Source: CAVRUF01 sp963716005 (GTDB lineage Bacteria; Actinomycetota; Thermoleophilia; Gaiellales; Gaiellaceae). Taken from it: a stretch of 64,000 bases of DNA. Location: positions 2,170,001 through 2,234,000 of the forward strand of contig OY970285.1 in assembly GCA_963716005.1 (NCBI GenBank), read 5' to 3'. Below the pieces are notes generated by a model that searched no databases, was not told the DNA's origin, and worked only from the letters and a program-made list of their open reading frames with translations. A program made the position numbers and the translations under genes. The number at the start of each line of letters is the position of its first letter. The stretch's first letter is position 1. Below are positions 51,159-60,026 of the stretch, in pieces.

Positions 51159-51220
51159 GAGGATCTTGCGGCCCGTCCAGCTGACCCGCCAGCCGCGGGT
51201 CTCGGTTCCCAGGTCGCCGG

Positions 51221-51886
51221 TCAGGACTCGCCGATGAGCAGCGGGCGGAGCTCCTCCTCGCCGCCCGGCTCGAGGAGCGCGAGTACCTGGTCGCCCGGCC
51301 GCAGTTCGGTCGCGCCGACGGCGATCTCCGCCTTGCCCTCGCGCATGACCGAGATGAGCCGCACCGTGCGCGGCAGGTGCAGGTCTTCGATCTTCTTGCC
51401 GGCTGCCGAGGCCTTCGAGCCGATCTCGACCTCGACGATCTCCAGGTTCTCCTTGCGAAGCTCGAGGAGATGGACGAGCTCGTGCTCGGGCACCTCGTGC
51501 TGGATCAGGGCGAGCACCATCGAGGTCGCGCTCACGGTGGGGGAGATGTCGAGCAGGTCGAAGTGCTGCTGATTGCGCGGGTCGTTCACGCGCGCGACGA
51601 CGCTTGCCACGCCGTACGCCTCCTTGGCGAGCTGGCAGATGACGAGGTTGTCCTCGTCGTCCCCGGTCACCGCGACGACCACGTCCGCCGGGCGGCGCAC
51701 CCCGGCCTGCTCGAGCACGAAGAGCTCGGTGGCGTCGCCGAGGATCGCGGCGTGCTCGAACTCCTCCTCGAGCGTCGCGTAGCGGTCGCGCTCCTGCTCG
51801 ATCAGCACGACCTCGTGCTTCAGCTTGCGGAGCTTGCGCGCCACGTTCGAGCCGACCTTGCCGCCACCGGCGATCACGATGAACAT
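51221..51886 (-). CDS. TrkA-type potassium channel regulator (RCK_N + RCK_C)
   Basis: 221 residues. The RCK_N Rossmann domain starts MFIVIAGGGKVGSNVARKLR with an Asp/Glu switch (VVLIEQERDR), covering about 1-135, and the RCK_C domain covers 140-221 (VEIGSKASAAGKKIEDLHLP). Such proteins bind NAD(H)/ATP or c-di-AMP and gate K+ channels or transporters. No TrkH/KtrB partner is in the window; its neighbours are APC-family permeases. Start overlaps the stop of the shorter TrkA-N gene (ATGA). Confidence 0.9.
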   Translation of the reverse strand: MFIVIAGGGKVGSNVARKLRKLKHEVVLIEQERDRYATLEEEFEHAAILGDATELFVLEQAGVRRPADVVVAVTGDDEDNLVICQLAKEAYGVASVVARVNDPRNQQHFDLLDISPTVSATSMVLALIQHEVPEHELVHLLELRKENLEIVEVEIGSKASAAGKKIEDLHLPRTVRLISVMREGKAEIAVGATELRPGDQVLALLEPGGEEELRPLLIGES

Positions 51887-52296
51887 CAGGCGTTCGCCTC
51901 TTCCTTGGCCCAGGCGGCGAGCCCGTTGATCGCGTCGCGCGTGGGCGAGACGACGTGCAGGCCCTTCGTCGCGTAGAACTCGGCGCGCGCCGGGTCGAGC
52001 AGGCGCACGGCGACCGACTTGATTCCGTAGCGCTCCTTCGCGACCTGGGAGACGACGATGTTCGTGTTGTCGCCGCTAGTCGCGACGATCACCGCGTCGG
52101 CGCTCTCGATGCCGGCGCCCTCGAGCACGCCGATGTCCATCCCGTGCCCGACGTGGAACTCGCCCGGCCAGTTCTCGCCCAGGCGCGCGAGCGCGTCCTC
52201 GCTCGCGTCCACGACCGACACGTCCCACTCGGCCGCCTGGAGCTTCTTCGCGAGGGACGAGCCGACCCGTCCGCATCCGACGATGAGCGCCTTCAC
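51886..52296 (-). CDS. TrkA-N domain protein (RCK_N only)
   Basis: 136 residues from GTG at 52296. Only the nucleotide-binding domain is present: MKALIVGCGRVGSSLAKKLQ, acidic residue in VSVVDASEDA, and VIVATSGDNTNIVVSQVAKE. It has no RCK_C ligand domain, so it may form mixed assemblies with the full-length protein that follows. TAGAGT at 52303-52308 on the minus strand is 6 nt before the start, so a promoter may lie inside the end of the permease gene. Confidence 0.88.
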   Translation of the reverse strand: MKALIVGCGRVGSSLAKKLQAAEWDVSVVDASEDALARLGENWPGEFHVGHGMDIGVLEGAGIESADAVIVATSGDNTNIVVSQVAKERYGIKSVAVRLLDPARAEFYATKGLHVVSPTRDAINGLAAWAKEEANA

Positions 52297-54173
52297 ACGA
52301 TCACTCTAGTGTCGTCGAGGACGCCCCGGGGGTAGACGACGACCATCACTTCGCACGGTGCCTTGCGAAGAACGTAGTCGACGGTCGGGCTGAAGAAACG
52401 GGACTGGCGGCGCCAGCGCGGCGCGGAGCCCATCACGATCAGGTCGGCGCCCTGCTCCTCGGCCTGGGCGACGATCGCCTCGCCGAGCGCGCGGGCGCGG
52501 ACGACGGCTCCGTCGATCTCGAGCTTGTGCTCGGCGGCGAGCTCGGCGATCTCGGTGAGCGAGTCGGAGGCGCGCTGCTCCTGCTCCGGCATGGGCGCGT
52601 CGAGCGGCAGGTCGAGCGGCACGCGGAGGACGAGCAGCACGCTGACCTTCGAGTCGCGCTCCTCCGCCAGGCGGACGGCGGTCGCGAGCACCTCCTCGCC
52701 GATCGGGCCGAGCTTCAGGGGGACGAGGATGTTCGTGTACGCGCCCTCGATGTCCGGGACGAGATCCGCCTCGGCCGGCTCGATCCGCTCCATCAAGGCG
52801 TCGCGGGTGTGGCCGCGGACGAGGATGTAGACCACGGCCCCGGCGGCGAGCCAGAGCGGGCCGACGATCTGCGCCGCGCCGTGCGTCGCCATGGCGGCGA
52901 TCCAGAGACCGAGTACGAGCGGCGCTCCCACGAGGGCGGGGAGCGGAAGCCTGACGCCGCGGACGGTGATGTCGAGCGGCGCGCGGAACGGGCGCTCGAG
53001 GTCGGGCTCCGTCCGGCGCAGGCGCAGCACCGCCATCTGCGCGGCGAAGAAGGCCAGAAGGACGCCGAAGCTGTAGAGGCTCGCGAGGAAGCTGAGCTCG
53101 CGACCCGCGAAGTCGGCGATGAGAAGCAGTGCGCTGGAGAGGAGCGCGGCCGAGACGATCGCGATCGGCGCGATCAGCGTCCGCGGGCTGAGCCGGGCGA
53201 AGCGTCGCGGCAACATCCCGTGCTTGCCGAGCGCATGCGTCAGCCGTCCGACGCCGGAGATCGAGGTCGTCACGGCGGCGACGAGGACGATCACGGCGCT
53301 CGCTGCCACGAAGACCGTGAGCACGTCGGCGAACGTGTCCGAGATCGTGCCGCGCGCCGCGTCGACGATCGCCTCGAGCGGCGCGCCGCGTCCCTCGCCG
53401 CCGAGCTCGGGAACGGAGGTGCCGATCAGCCCGAGGAGGAACGCCATCGCGACGACGGCGCCGACCGCGCCGAAGAGGCTCTTCGGGATCGAGCGCCCGG
53501 GCTCGGTCGTCTCGGACGCGTAGTTCGCGACCGTCTCGAGCCCGGTGTAGGCGAGCGTGGCGACAGCGAGCGCGAAGAAGAGGTCGTGCCAGGTCGGGTT
53601 CGTCCCGACGTCCACGCCCGCGCCGACGTCGCTCGGGTCGAAGACGAACGCGAATCCGACGACGATCACGACCAGCTGGGTCACGAACGCGAGTCCGGCG
53701 ACGACCTGCGCGATCCGGTAGAGCGACGAACGGCGCGCAAGGCGCGACGCCGCCACGCCGAGGATCACGACCACGCCGATGATCCCGTCCCACGGCTCCT
53801 TCGTGAGCGACTCCCAGCCCGCGGCCGCACCGACGTAGTGCGGCACGAAGAGCGCGGCGAGCGCGATCACGACGAGGTAGTCGAGGAGCAGCACCCAGCC
53901 CGTGAAGAAGCCGGCCGGATCGTTGTAGGCGCGGCGCACGAGCATCGGCCCCCCGCCGGCCTCGGGGATCGCGGCCACGCCCTCCGCGTACGAGAGCGAG
54001 ACGAGGAAGAAGATGCAGCCGACGCCGAGCAGCACCCACGGCAGGAGCCCGCCCGCGAGGAACGCGACGATCCCGAGCGCGATGAAGAGCGACGAGCCGA
54101 TCTCGCCGTAGGCGACGGCCGCGACCGAACGAGCGCCGAGGACGCGGGTGAGGGCCGGACGCTTCTTGGCCAC
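52293..54173 (-). CDS. APC-family permease fused to a universal-stress-protein domain (KimA-like layout)
   Basis: 626 residues from GTG at 54173. The first 455 residues form a 12-helix APC transporter (SVAAVAYGEIGSSLFIALGI, then FAGRELSFLASLYSFGVLLA), and the last 150 a USP-like domain starting NILVPLKLGPIGEEVLATAV with the end motif ADLIVMGSAPRWRR. The same two-part plan is found in KimA, a c-di-AMP-controlled potassium importer of firmicutes, but amino-acid transport is equally possible from sequence alone. It lies directly before two TrkA-type genes and overlaps them by 4 nt, which favours an ion-related role. Confidence 0.85.
   Translation of the reverse strand: MAKKRPALTRVLGARSVAAVAYGEIGSSLFIALGIVAFLAGGLLPWVLLGVGCIFFLVSLSYAEGVAAIPEAGGGPMLVRRAYNDPAGFFTGWVLLLDYLVVIALAALFVPHYVGAAAGWESLTKEPWDGIIGVVVILGVAASRLARRSSLYRIAQVVAGLAFVTQLVVIVVGFAFVFDPSDVGAGVDVGTNPTWHDLFFALAVATLAYTGLETVANYASETTEPGRSIPKSLFGAVGAVVAMAFLLGLIGTSVPELGGEGRGAPLEAIVDAARGTISDTFADVLTVFVAASAVIVLVAAVTTSISGVGRLTHALGKHGMLPRRFARLSPRTLIAPIAIVSAALLSSALLLIADFAGRELSFLASLYSFGVLLAFFAAQMAVLRLRRTEPDLERPFRAPLDITVRGVRLPLPALVGAPLVLGLWIAAMATHGAAQIVGPLWLAAGAVVYILVRGHTRDALMERIEPAEADLVPDIEGAYTNILVPLKLGPIGEEVLATAVRLAEERDSKVSVLLVLRVPLDLPLDAPMPEQEQRASDSLTEIAELAAEHKLEIDGAVVRARALGEAIVAQAEEQGADLIVMGSAPRWRRQSRFFSPTVDYVLRKAPCEVMVVVYPRGVLDDTRVIV
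52303..52308 (-). promoter_or_regulatory. -10-like TAGAGT for the TrkA-N gene
   Basis: Minus-strand TAGAGT, 6 nt before GTG at 52296, inside the permease gene end. Confidence 0.4.
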
Positions 54174-54340
54174 TAGCCGGTCCTCCGCAGCAGCCAGATC
54201 CGCAGGGCGCCCGCTCCGATGACGAGGACGCCGAGGAGGTAGCCGATCCCGCCGCCCTGGATCGCCGTCTGGACGAGCACGACGATCCCGAGCACGACGA
54301 GGAGCGACGAGAGGAACATCGTCATGCCGCCCCTGCTCAC
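54173..54340 (-). CDS. 55-residue membrane protein between two APC-USP genes
   Basis: GTG at 54340 overlaps the upstream stop (GTGA) and TAG 54175-54173 overlaps the downstream start, so the gene is embedded in the operon. Two helices are predicted: MFLSSLLVVLGIVVLVQTAI and GIGYLLGVLVIGAGALRIWL, ending in a basic LRRTG. Continuous overlaps support coding. Possibly an accessory subunit of the permeases; no family recognised. Confidence 0.6.
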   Translation of the reverse strand: MSRGGMTMFLSSLLVVLGIVVLVQTAIQGGGIGYLLGVLVIGAGALRIWLLRRTG

Positions 54341-56221
54341 GCCGCTCGCTTTCCGGCCGTGACGAGCACCCGCACCGGGCTGGCCTTGAGGATGTAGTCG
54401 ACCGTCTTGCCGAACACCGGCCCGCGGCGGCCGAAGCGGCGGCGGCTGCCGACCACGATCAGCTCGGCGTTACGGCGCTCGGCCTCCTCCACGATCGCCG
54501 GGCCGGCGCGGCGCGCCCAGACGAGACGCGTGATCGCCTTGACGCCGTAGCCCTCGACGATCGCGCGCGCCTCGTCGAGGAGCTCGTCAGCGATCGCTTC
54601 CTCTGCGGGCATGTCGGCCGAGAGCGGGAGCGACAGCGGGATCTCGACGGCAGTCACGAGCACGATCGTCGCGCCGCGCTCTGCGGCCAACCGCGCCGCC
54701 GCGACGAGCGCCTCCTCCGTCTCGGCCGAGCGGACGACCGGCACGACGATCGTCCGGTAGTCGATCTCGAGCGCGCCCGCGAGCACGATCTGCGGCGCGC
54801 GCACCGTCTCGCGGAGCGGGATGTGCACGACGCGCAGCCGGTAGAAGGCGTAGGTCGCGAACCCGGCGACGAGCCACCCGAGCCCGACCCAGCGTGTGAC
54901 CGGCTCCTGCACGATGACCACCAGCCAAACCGCCAGCGTGGCGGCTCCCGCCGATGAACGCGAAGATCGGCCAGTCGATTCCGCGGAAGCGGACGTTCGG
55001 CCGGGCGCGGTAGACCAGCTCGTCGCCGGGCCGCCGCACTCGCAGCGCCACCACCGACGCGTGCGCGATCGTGAACGAGAGCATCGCGCCGAACGAGTAC
55101 ATCGTCGCGAGGAAGTCCGTCTGGCCCGGGAGGATGACGACGATCGAGAGGAAACCGGCGAAGAAGAGGAGCGCGATCCACGGCGTCCGGAAGGTCTTGT
55201 GCAGCCGCCGGAACCGGTCGGGAAGCTGGCGGTAGGTCGACATCGAGTAGGTGATCCGCGACGCGCCGATCACGCCGGCGTTGGTCGCGACGATGAGGAT
55301 GGTCGCGGCGAGGATCCCGACGTAGATCTCGAGCGTGCTGAGGAACGCGCCGCTGATCCCGAGGTTGTCGACGAGCCCGAGCACCGGGTCGTTCGCGTAG
55401 CCGCCCTCTTCCGGCGGCAGCCCGAGCACGGTCTGGTACTCGCCGCCCGCGAGCGTGACCGGCATGGCGGAGAGCGCGATCGCGGGCAGCGTGAAGTAGA
55501 TGGCGAAGACGGCGATCGAGACGAGCCGGATCGCATTCGGCACCGAGCGCGAAGGGTCGCGCGCCTCCTCGGCCAGGTTCGAGACGGTCTCGATCCCCGT
55601 GTAGGCGATCATCGCGACCGGGATCGCGAGGAAGAAGTTCGACCAGGTCGGCGCCTCGCCCCAGTGGACGTTCGAGGTGAGCACGTCCGGGCTGAAGATG
55701 AGCGCGAACCCGATGAACACGAGCAGGAGCTGCGTCGCGAAGTCGAGCACCGCGAGGAAGATGTTCAGGCTCGCCGCCTCGCGGACGCCGACGATGTTGA
55801 TCCCGACGAGGACGACGATCACGACGATGCCGCCGACGATGTCCCACGGGTTCTCCCGCAGCGGATCCCAGAAGATCGAGAGGTAGTGCGGCACGAAAAA
55901 CGCCGAGATGGCGATCGTGATGATGTAGTTCAGCATCTGCGCCCAGGCGGCTCCGAAGCTGACCAGCTCGTTGAACGCGTGCCGCGCGAAGCTGGCCGAC
56001 CCGCCCGCCTCCGGGTAGCGCACCGTCCCCTCGGCGTAGGTCGCGGCGGTCGCCGCGAAGATGAGCCCGGCGAGGAGGAAGACGACGGGCGTCAGGCCGA
56101 GCGCGAACGCGGCGGTGACGCCGAGCGCGTAGTAGATCGACGAGCCGACGTTTCCGTAGGCGGTCGCGAAGAGCGCGGGAGCGCCGAGGACCCGCTCGAG
56201 CCCCTGGTTACGCCTGGGCAT
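54337..56221 (-). CDS. Second APC permease-USP fusion (frame change near 54945)
   Basis: About 627 residues after bridging, the same size as its neighbour at 52293. The APC part starts MPRRNQGLERVLGAPALFAT and has LPGQTDFLATMYSFGAMLSF like the neighbour; after a frame step near 54945 the last helices (LAVWLVVIVQEPVTRWVGLG) and USP domain (TIVVPVVRSAETEEALVAAA, ELIVVGSRRRFGRRG) follow. The two proteins are paralogues with differing details, so both may be needed. TAAGCT at 56228-56233 is 6 nt before the ATG at 56221. Confidence 0.82.
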
Positions 56222-56227
56222 CGTTGG

Positions 56228-56233
56228 AGCTTA
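56228..56233 (-). promoter_or_regulatory. -10-like TAAGCT for the APC/TrkA operon
   Basis: Minus-strand TAAGCT, 6 nt before the ATG at 56221. Confidence 0.45.
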
Positions 56234-56321
56234 CGACTCGCACTTGCGCGCGGGCAGGACGCTTGGAGCCTTTTTCGAGACGTTGATAGGGTCGGCGCTT
56301 CGTCGCCCAAAGGAGGATCCC

Positions 56322-57188
56322 ATGCGCAAGCTTCTCGTCCTCGCTCTCGCCCTGACCTTCGTTGCCGCGATCGCCGGCTGCGGAGGGGACGACAGCACCA
56401 CGACTGCGCCCGAGGCGGCACCACCGACCGACACGCAGGACGGGGCGACCACGCCCGAGACGCCGGACCTCTCCGGAATCCTCAAGACCGACGGCGTGCT
56501 GACCGTTGGCGCGGAGCCTCCGGCGCCGCCGTTCATCATCCCGCCCTACCCCGACAACCCGACCGGCTTCGAGATCGACATCGCCAAGGAGATCCAGGAG
56601 CGGCTCGGGATCCCCGAGACGAAGTTCATCGAGTTCGTGTGGACGAACCTGTTCTCGCCGGCGCCGAAGCCGTTCGACTTCGACATCAACGAGACGACGA
56701 TCACCGACGAGCGCGACGAGGTCGTCGACTTCTCCGATCCGTACTTCGAGGCGAACCAGGCCGTACTCGTGCACACGGGGACCGACGCGGCGAACGCCAC
56801 GACGATGGCCGACATCCAGGGCCTCCTTCTGGGCGCCCAGGACACGACGACCGGGCTCAGCTACATCAACGACACGATCAACCCGTCGCAGGACCCGCGC
56901 ATCTTCTCGACGACCGCCGCGGCGAACCAGGCGCTGCTCAACGAGTCGATCGACGCATTCATCATCGACCTGCCGATCGCCGCCGGGCTCGTCGGCGAGA
57001 ACCCCGACGACCTCGTCGTGATCGGCCAGTTCGTGACGAACGAGGAGTGGGGGATCGTCTTCGAGGAGGGCAGCGAGCTCGTCCCGTACGTGAACGAGGC
57101 GCTCGCCGCGATGAAGGAAGACGGGACGATGGACGCGCTCCAGGAGCAGTACCTGCCCGGGACGTCGGACGTCCCGGTGATCGAATAG
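56322..57188 (+). CDS. Amino-acid ABC transporter substrate-binding lipoprotein
   Basis: 288 residues from ATG 56322, with AGGAGG 5 nt upstream. A lipoprotein signal peptide ends at AIAGC (Cys about 20), followed by a Thr/Pro/Glu-rich linker. The type II binding protein fold (SBP_bac_3) is seen in FEIDIAKEIQERLGI, DFDINETTITDERDEVVDFS and EAFIIDLP-like IDAFIIDLPIAAGLV. The Asp in VDFSDPYFEANQA region is typical for polar amino-acid binding. Membrane-anchored, extracellular. First gene of a complete three-gene importer. Confidence 0.92.
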   Translation: MRKLLVLALALTFVAAIAGCGGDDSTTTAPEAAPPTDTQDGATTPETPDLSGILKTDGVLTVGAEPPAPPFIIPPYPDNPTGFEIDIAKEIQERLGIPETKFIEFVWTNLFSPAPKPFDFDINETTITDERDEVVDFSDPYFEANQAVLVHTGTDAANATTMADIQGLLLGAQDTTTGLSYINDTINPSQDPRIFSTTAAANQALLNESIDAFIIDLPIAAGLVGENPDDLVVIGQFVTNEEWGIVFEEGSELVPYVNEALAAMKEDGTMDALQEQYLPGTSDVPVIE

Positions 57189-57197
57189 CGGCGCAGC

Positions 57198-58031
57198 GTG
57201 GCTGATCTGGGCCTCAGGCGGCGGTTCCGCAGGGCCTCGCGTCGCCATGGGCTCCTGATCTCGGCCGTCTCGACGACGCTCTTCCTCGCGTTCCTCCTCT
57301 CGGTGTTCGTGTTCGCGCCGGGCTCGGACAAGGTGCGCGGGGCGTTTTTCTCCCGAGAGCACTTCGCGGACAGTGCCCCGTCGGTCTGGCACGGCTTCAT
57401 CGTGAACATCAAGCTGATGGTGATCGCGGAGATCCTCGTCCTCGTGTTCGCGCTCCTCATCGCCTTCGTGCGGAGCATCCCGGGCCCGGCGGCGCTCCCG
57501 CTGCGTGCGCTCGCGATCGTCTACGTGGACTTCTTTCGCGGAATCCCGCTCCTGCTCGTCGTCTTCATGGTCGGGCTCGGCGTCCCCGCGCTCGGGATCG
57601 ATGCGCTCTACACGCGCGACTTCTTCTTCTACGGCGTCGTGTCGCTCGTGCTCGTGTACTCGGCGTACGTCGCCGAGGTGTACCGCGCCGGGATCGAGTC
57701 CGTACACGAGAGCCAGACCGCCGCCGCCCGGTCGCTCGGGCTTTCGCACTTCCAGTCGATGCGATACGTGATCGTCCCGCAGGCGGTGCGTCGGGTGATC
57801 CCCCCGCTTCTGAACGACTTCATCGGGCTGCAGAAGGACACGGCACTCGTATCGATCATCGGGGTTACCGAGTCGGTGCGCGCGGCGACCACCTATGCCG
57901 GCTACGAGTTCAACTTCACGGGCTACACGGTCGCGGCGGTGTACTTCATCCTGCTCACGATCCCGCTTGCGCGCCTTACCGACTACCTGGTCGCGCGCGA
58001 CCGGCGGAAGATGCGGGCGCTCGGCGGATGA
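57198..58031 (+). CDS. Amino-acid ABC transporter permease (HisM/GlnP family)
   Basis: 277 residues from GTG 57198. Five to six membrane helices; the EAA loop that contacts the ATPase is EVYRAGIESVHESQTAAARS through LGLSHFQSMRYVIVPQAVRR. Only one permease is present, so it should work as a homodimer. Its stop overlaps the ATPase start (ATGA). Confidence 0.92.
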   Translation: MADLGLRRRFRRASRRHGLLISAVSTTLFLAFLLSVFVFAPGSDKVRGAFFSREHFADSAPSVWHGFIVNIKLMVIAEILVLVFALLIAFVRSIPGPAALPLRALAIVYVDFFRGIPLLLVVFMVGLGVPALGIDALYTRDFFFYGVVSLVLVYSAYVAEVYRAGIESVHESQTAAARSLGLSHFQSMRYVIVPQAVRRVIPPLLNDFIGLQKDTALVSIIGVTESVRAATTYAGYEFNFTGYTVAAVYFILLTIPLARLTDYLVARDRRKMRALGG

Positions 58032-58771
58032 GCGCGCTCAAGCTCGAGAACGTGCACAAGTCGTTCGGCAAGAACGAGGTGTTGCGCGGCATCGATTTGG
58101 ATCTCCCGCCGCACGAAGTCGTCTGCCTGATCGGCGCGTCGGGCTCGGGGAAATCGACGCTCCTCAAGTGCGTGAACCTGACCGAAGTGCCGACCGAGGG
58201 ACGCGTCTTCATCGAGGGTGTCGAGATCACGGATCCGGACGCCGACGTCAATCGCATTCGCCAGCGCGTCGGGATCGTGTTCCAGTCGTTCAACCTCTTC
58301 CCGCACATGACGGTGCTCAACAACGTGACGCTCGGACCGCGCAAGGCGCTCGGCATGAAGAAGACGCAGGCCGAGGCGGAGGCGGGGGAGCTGCTCGCCC
58401 GTTTTGGGCTCTCGGACAAGCGCGCCGAGTACCCTGACCGCCTGTCCGGCGGTCAGCAGCAGCGCGCCGCGATCGCCCGCGCCCTCGCGATGAAGCCGCA
58501 GGTGCTCCTCCTGGACGAGGTCACGAGCGCACTCGACCCGGAGCTCGTAGGCGAAGTGCTCGATGTGATCCGGGAGCTGGCCGAGGGCGGCATGACGATG
58601 CTGATCGCCACGCACGAGATGAGCTTCGCCCGCGAGACCGCGAACCGAGTCGTGTTCCTGGACGAGGGCGTCATCTTCGAGGAGGGAACGCCGGAGCAGA
58701 TCTTTGCGGCACCCTCGAACCCGCGGACTCAGCAGTTCCTGCAGCGGATCATCGACGCCGGGCGGCTCTGA
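58028..58771 (+). CDS. Amino-acid ABC transporter ATP-binding protein (GlnQ-like)
   Basis: 247 residues. Walker A GASGSGKSTLLKC, Q-loop VFQSFNLFPHMT, signature LSGGQQQRAAIARALA, Walker B VLLLDEVTSALDPE and switch His in IATHEMSFARETA are all present. Typical of polar amino-acid or osmolyte importers. Ends 29 nt before the stop of the converging GcvT-like gene, so the importer may serve that catabolic block. Confidence 0.94.
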   Translation: MSALKLENVHKSFGKNEVLRGIDLDLPPHEVVCLIGASGSGKSTLLKCVNLTEVPTEGRVFIEGVEITDPDADVNRIRQRVGIVFQSFNLFPHMTVLNNVTLGPRKALGMKKTQAEAEAGELLARFGLSDKRAEYPDRLSGGQQQRAAIARALAMKPQVLLLDEVTSALDPELVGEVLDVIRELAEGGMTMLIATHEMSFARETANRVVFLDEGVIFEEGTPEQIFAAPSNPRTQQFLQRIIDAGRL

Positions 58772-58799
58772 CAGCCAAGATGCGCCGCCTACGGTGAAG

Positions 58800-60020
58800 T
58801 TACGGGCCGGGTGAAGGAGCGACCGTCGAGGTCTTACGCGCCGGGTTGAAGAACGGCAGCTCCACCACCGTCCCCGCCGTCCGGCTGCGGTGTGCCTCCA
58901 CCGTCCACTCGACGTCGATCCTCGTGCCGAGCTTGCTGTGGCCCGCGGCGATAGAGGCCAGCGCAACCACCTTCTTCAATGTCGGACTCCATGTCGTGCT
59001 GGTCGCCTTGCCGATCTGGCGGCCCCCCGCGTACACAGGAACGGGGACGCGCGAGGCGGCCGGCTCGAGTGCCGCCGTGAGTCCCTGCTCGCTGTACAGC
59101 TCCTCGAGCGGCTCCCACTCGAGCTCGAGGCCGACGAGTCTCCGCGGAGGGCCGCCGCGAGCCTGCTCCCGCTCGAGCGCGCGACGGCCGACGAATTCCA
59201 CGGGCTTGTCGAAGTCGACGAAGCGGCCCAGGACGCCCAGCTCGAAGGGCGAGTACGACTGCTCGGGTATCAGCGCGCGCCGCGCAGAGTCGAAATCGGC
59301 TTCGATGAGGACGAGGCCCGCCTCGATCCGCGCGATGTCGAGGGCGAGCATCCCGGCCGGCCGGATCCCGTAGGCGCTCCCGGCTCGCACGAGCGCGTCC
59401 CAGAGCTCGACCGCCCGGGCGCTTGAGACCCACACCTCGTAGCCGAGGTCACCCGTGTAGCCCGTGCGGGAGACGTCGACCGGGATGCCGTCGACCTGCG
59501 CGGCCCGCCGGCCGAAGTACTTGAGGTCGCCCCAGGACGTCTCGGCCGCGGCCTCGAGCACGGCCCGGCTCAGCGGTCCCTGCACGGCCACCGCCGAGAC
59601 CTCTTCGCTCACGTCCTCGATCTCGACGTCCAGCCCGCGGGCGTTCATGCGGAGCCAGCGGAGCGTGGGGTCGGCGGCCGTCCAGCGGTAGACCTCCTCC
59701 TCGAGGCGGCCGACGGTGCCGTCGTCGATCACACGGCCGTCCTCGTCGCACCAGGACGTGTAGTAGACGCGGCCGACGGCGAGCTTGCTCGCGTCCCGCG
59801 TGATCACGCGGTCGACGAGCCGCGTTGCGTCGGGCCCGGAGACGACGTACTTGTAGAGCGGCGAGACGTCGATGAGCGCCGCCGCCTCCCGGATCGCGTT
59901 GTACTCGATCTCGTGGGAGTCGGAGTAGGCGCTCGCCGCGAGGTAGCCCGACCACTCCCGCCATTGCAGCTTGGTGTTGAGCGCCGCCGTCCGGGGATAA
60001 AACGCGGTTCCGACCGACAC
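58800..60020 (-). CDS. GcvT-family (aminomethyltransferase-like) protein
   Basis: 406 residues from GTG at 60020. The tetrahydrofolate-dependent GcvT fold is recognised from EIEYNAIREAAALIDVSPLY, GPDATRLVDRVITRDASKL, DDGTVGRLEEEVYRW, VAVQGPLSRAVLEAA and RTGYTGDLGYEVWV. The C-terminal barrel ends with GKATSTTWSPTLKKVVALAS. It follows the DmdA-like gene by 6 nt and is presumably co-transcribed with it. Relatives remove methyl or aminomethyl groups and hand them to tetrahydrofolate. It is not the glycine-cleavage T protein by context, because gcvH and gcvP are absent. Substrate unknown. Confidence 0.88.
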   Translation of the reverse strand: MSVGTAFYPRTAALNTKLQWREWSGYLAASAYSDSHEIEYNAIREAAALIDVSPLYKYVVSGPDATRLVDRVITRDASKLAVGRVYYTSWCDEDGRVIDDGTVGRLEEEVYRWTAADPTLRWLRMNARGLDVEIEDVSEEVSAVAVQGPLSRAVLEAAAETSWGDLKYFGRRAAQVDGIPVDVSRTGYTGDLGYEVWVSSARAVELWDALVRAGSAYGIRPAGMLALDIARIEAGLVLIEADFDSARRALIPEQSYSPFELGVLGRFVDFDKPVEFVGRRALEREQARGGPPRRLVGLELEWEPLEELYSEQGLTAALEPAASRVPVPVYAGGRQIGKATSTTWSPTLKKVVALASIAAGHSKLGTRIDVEWTVEAHRSRTAGTVVELPFFNPARKTSTVAPSPGP

Positions 60021-60026
60021 CGAGAC

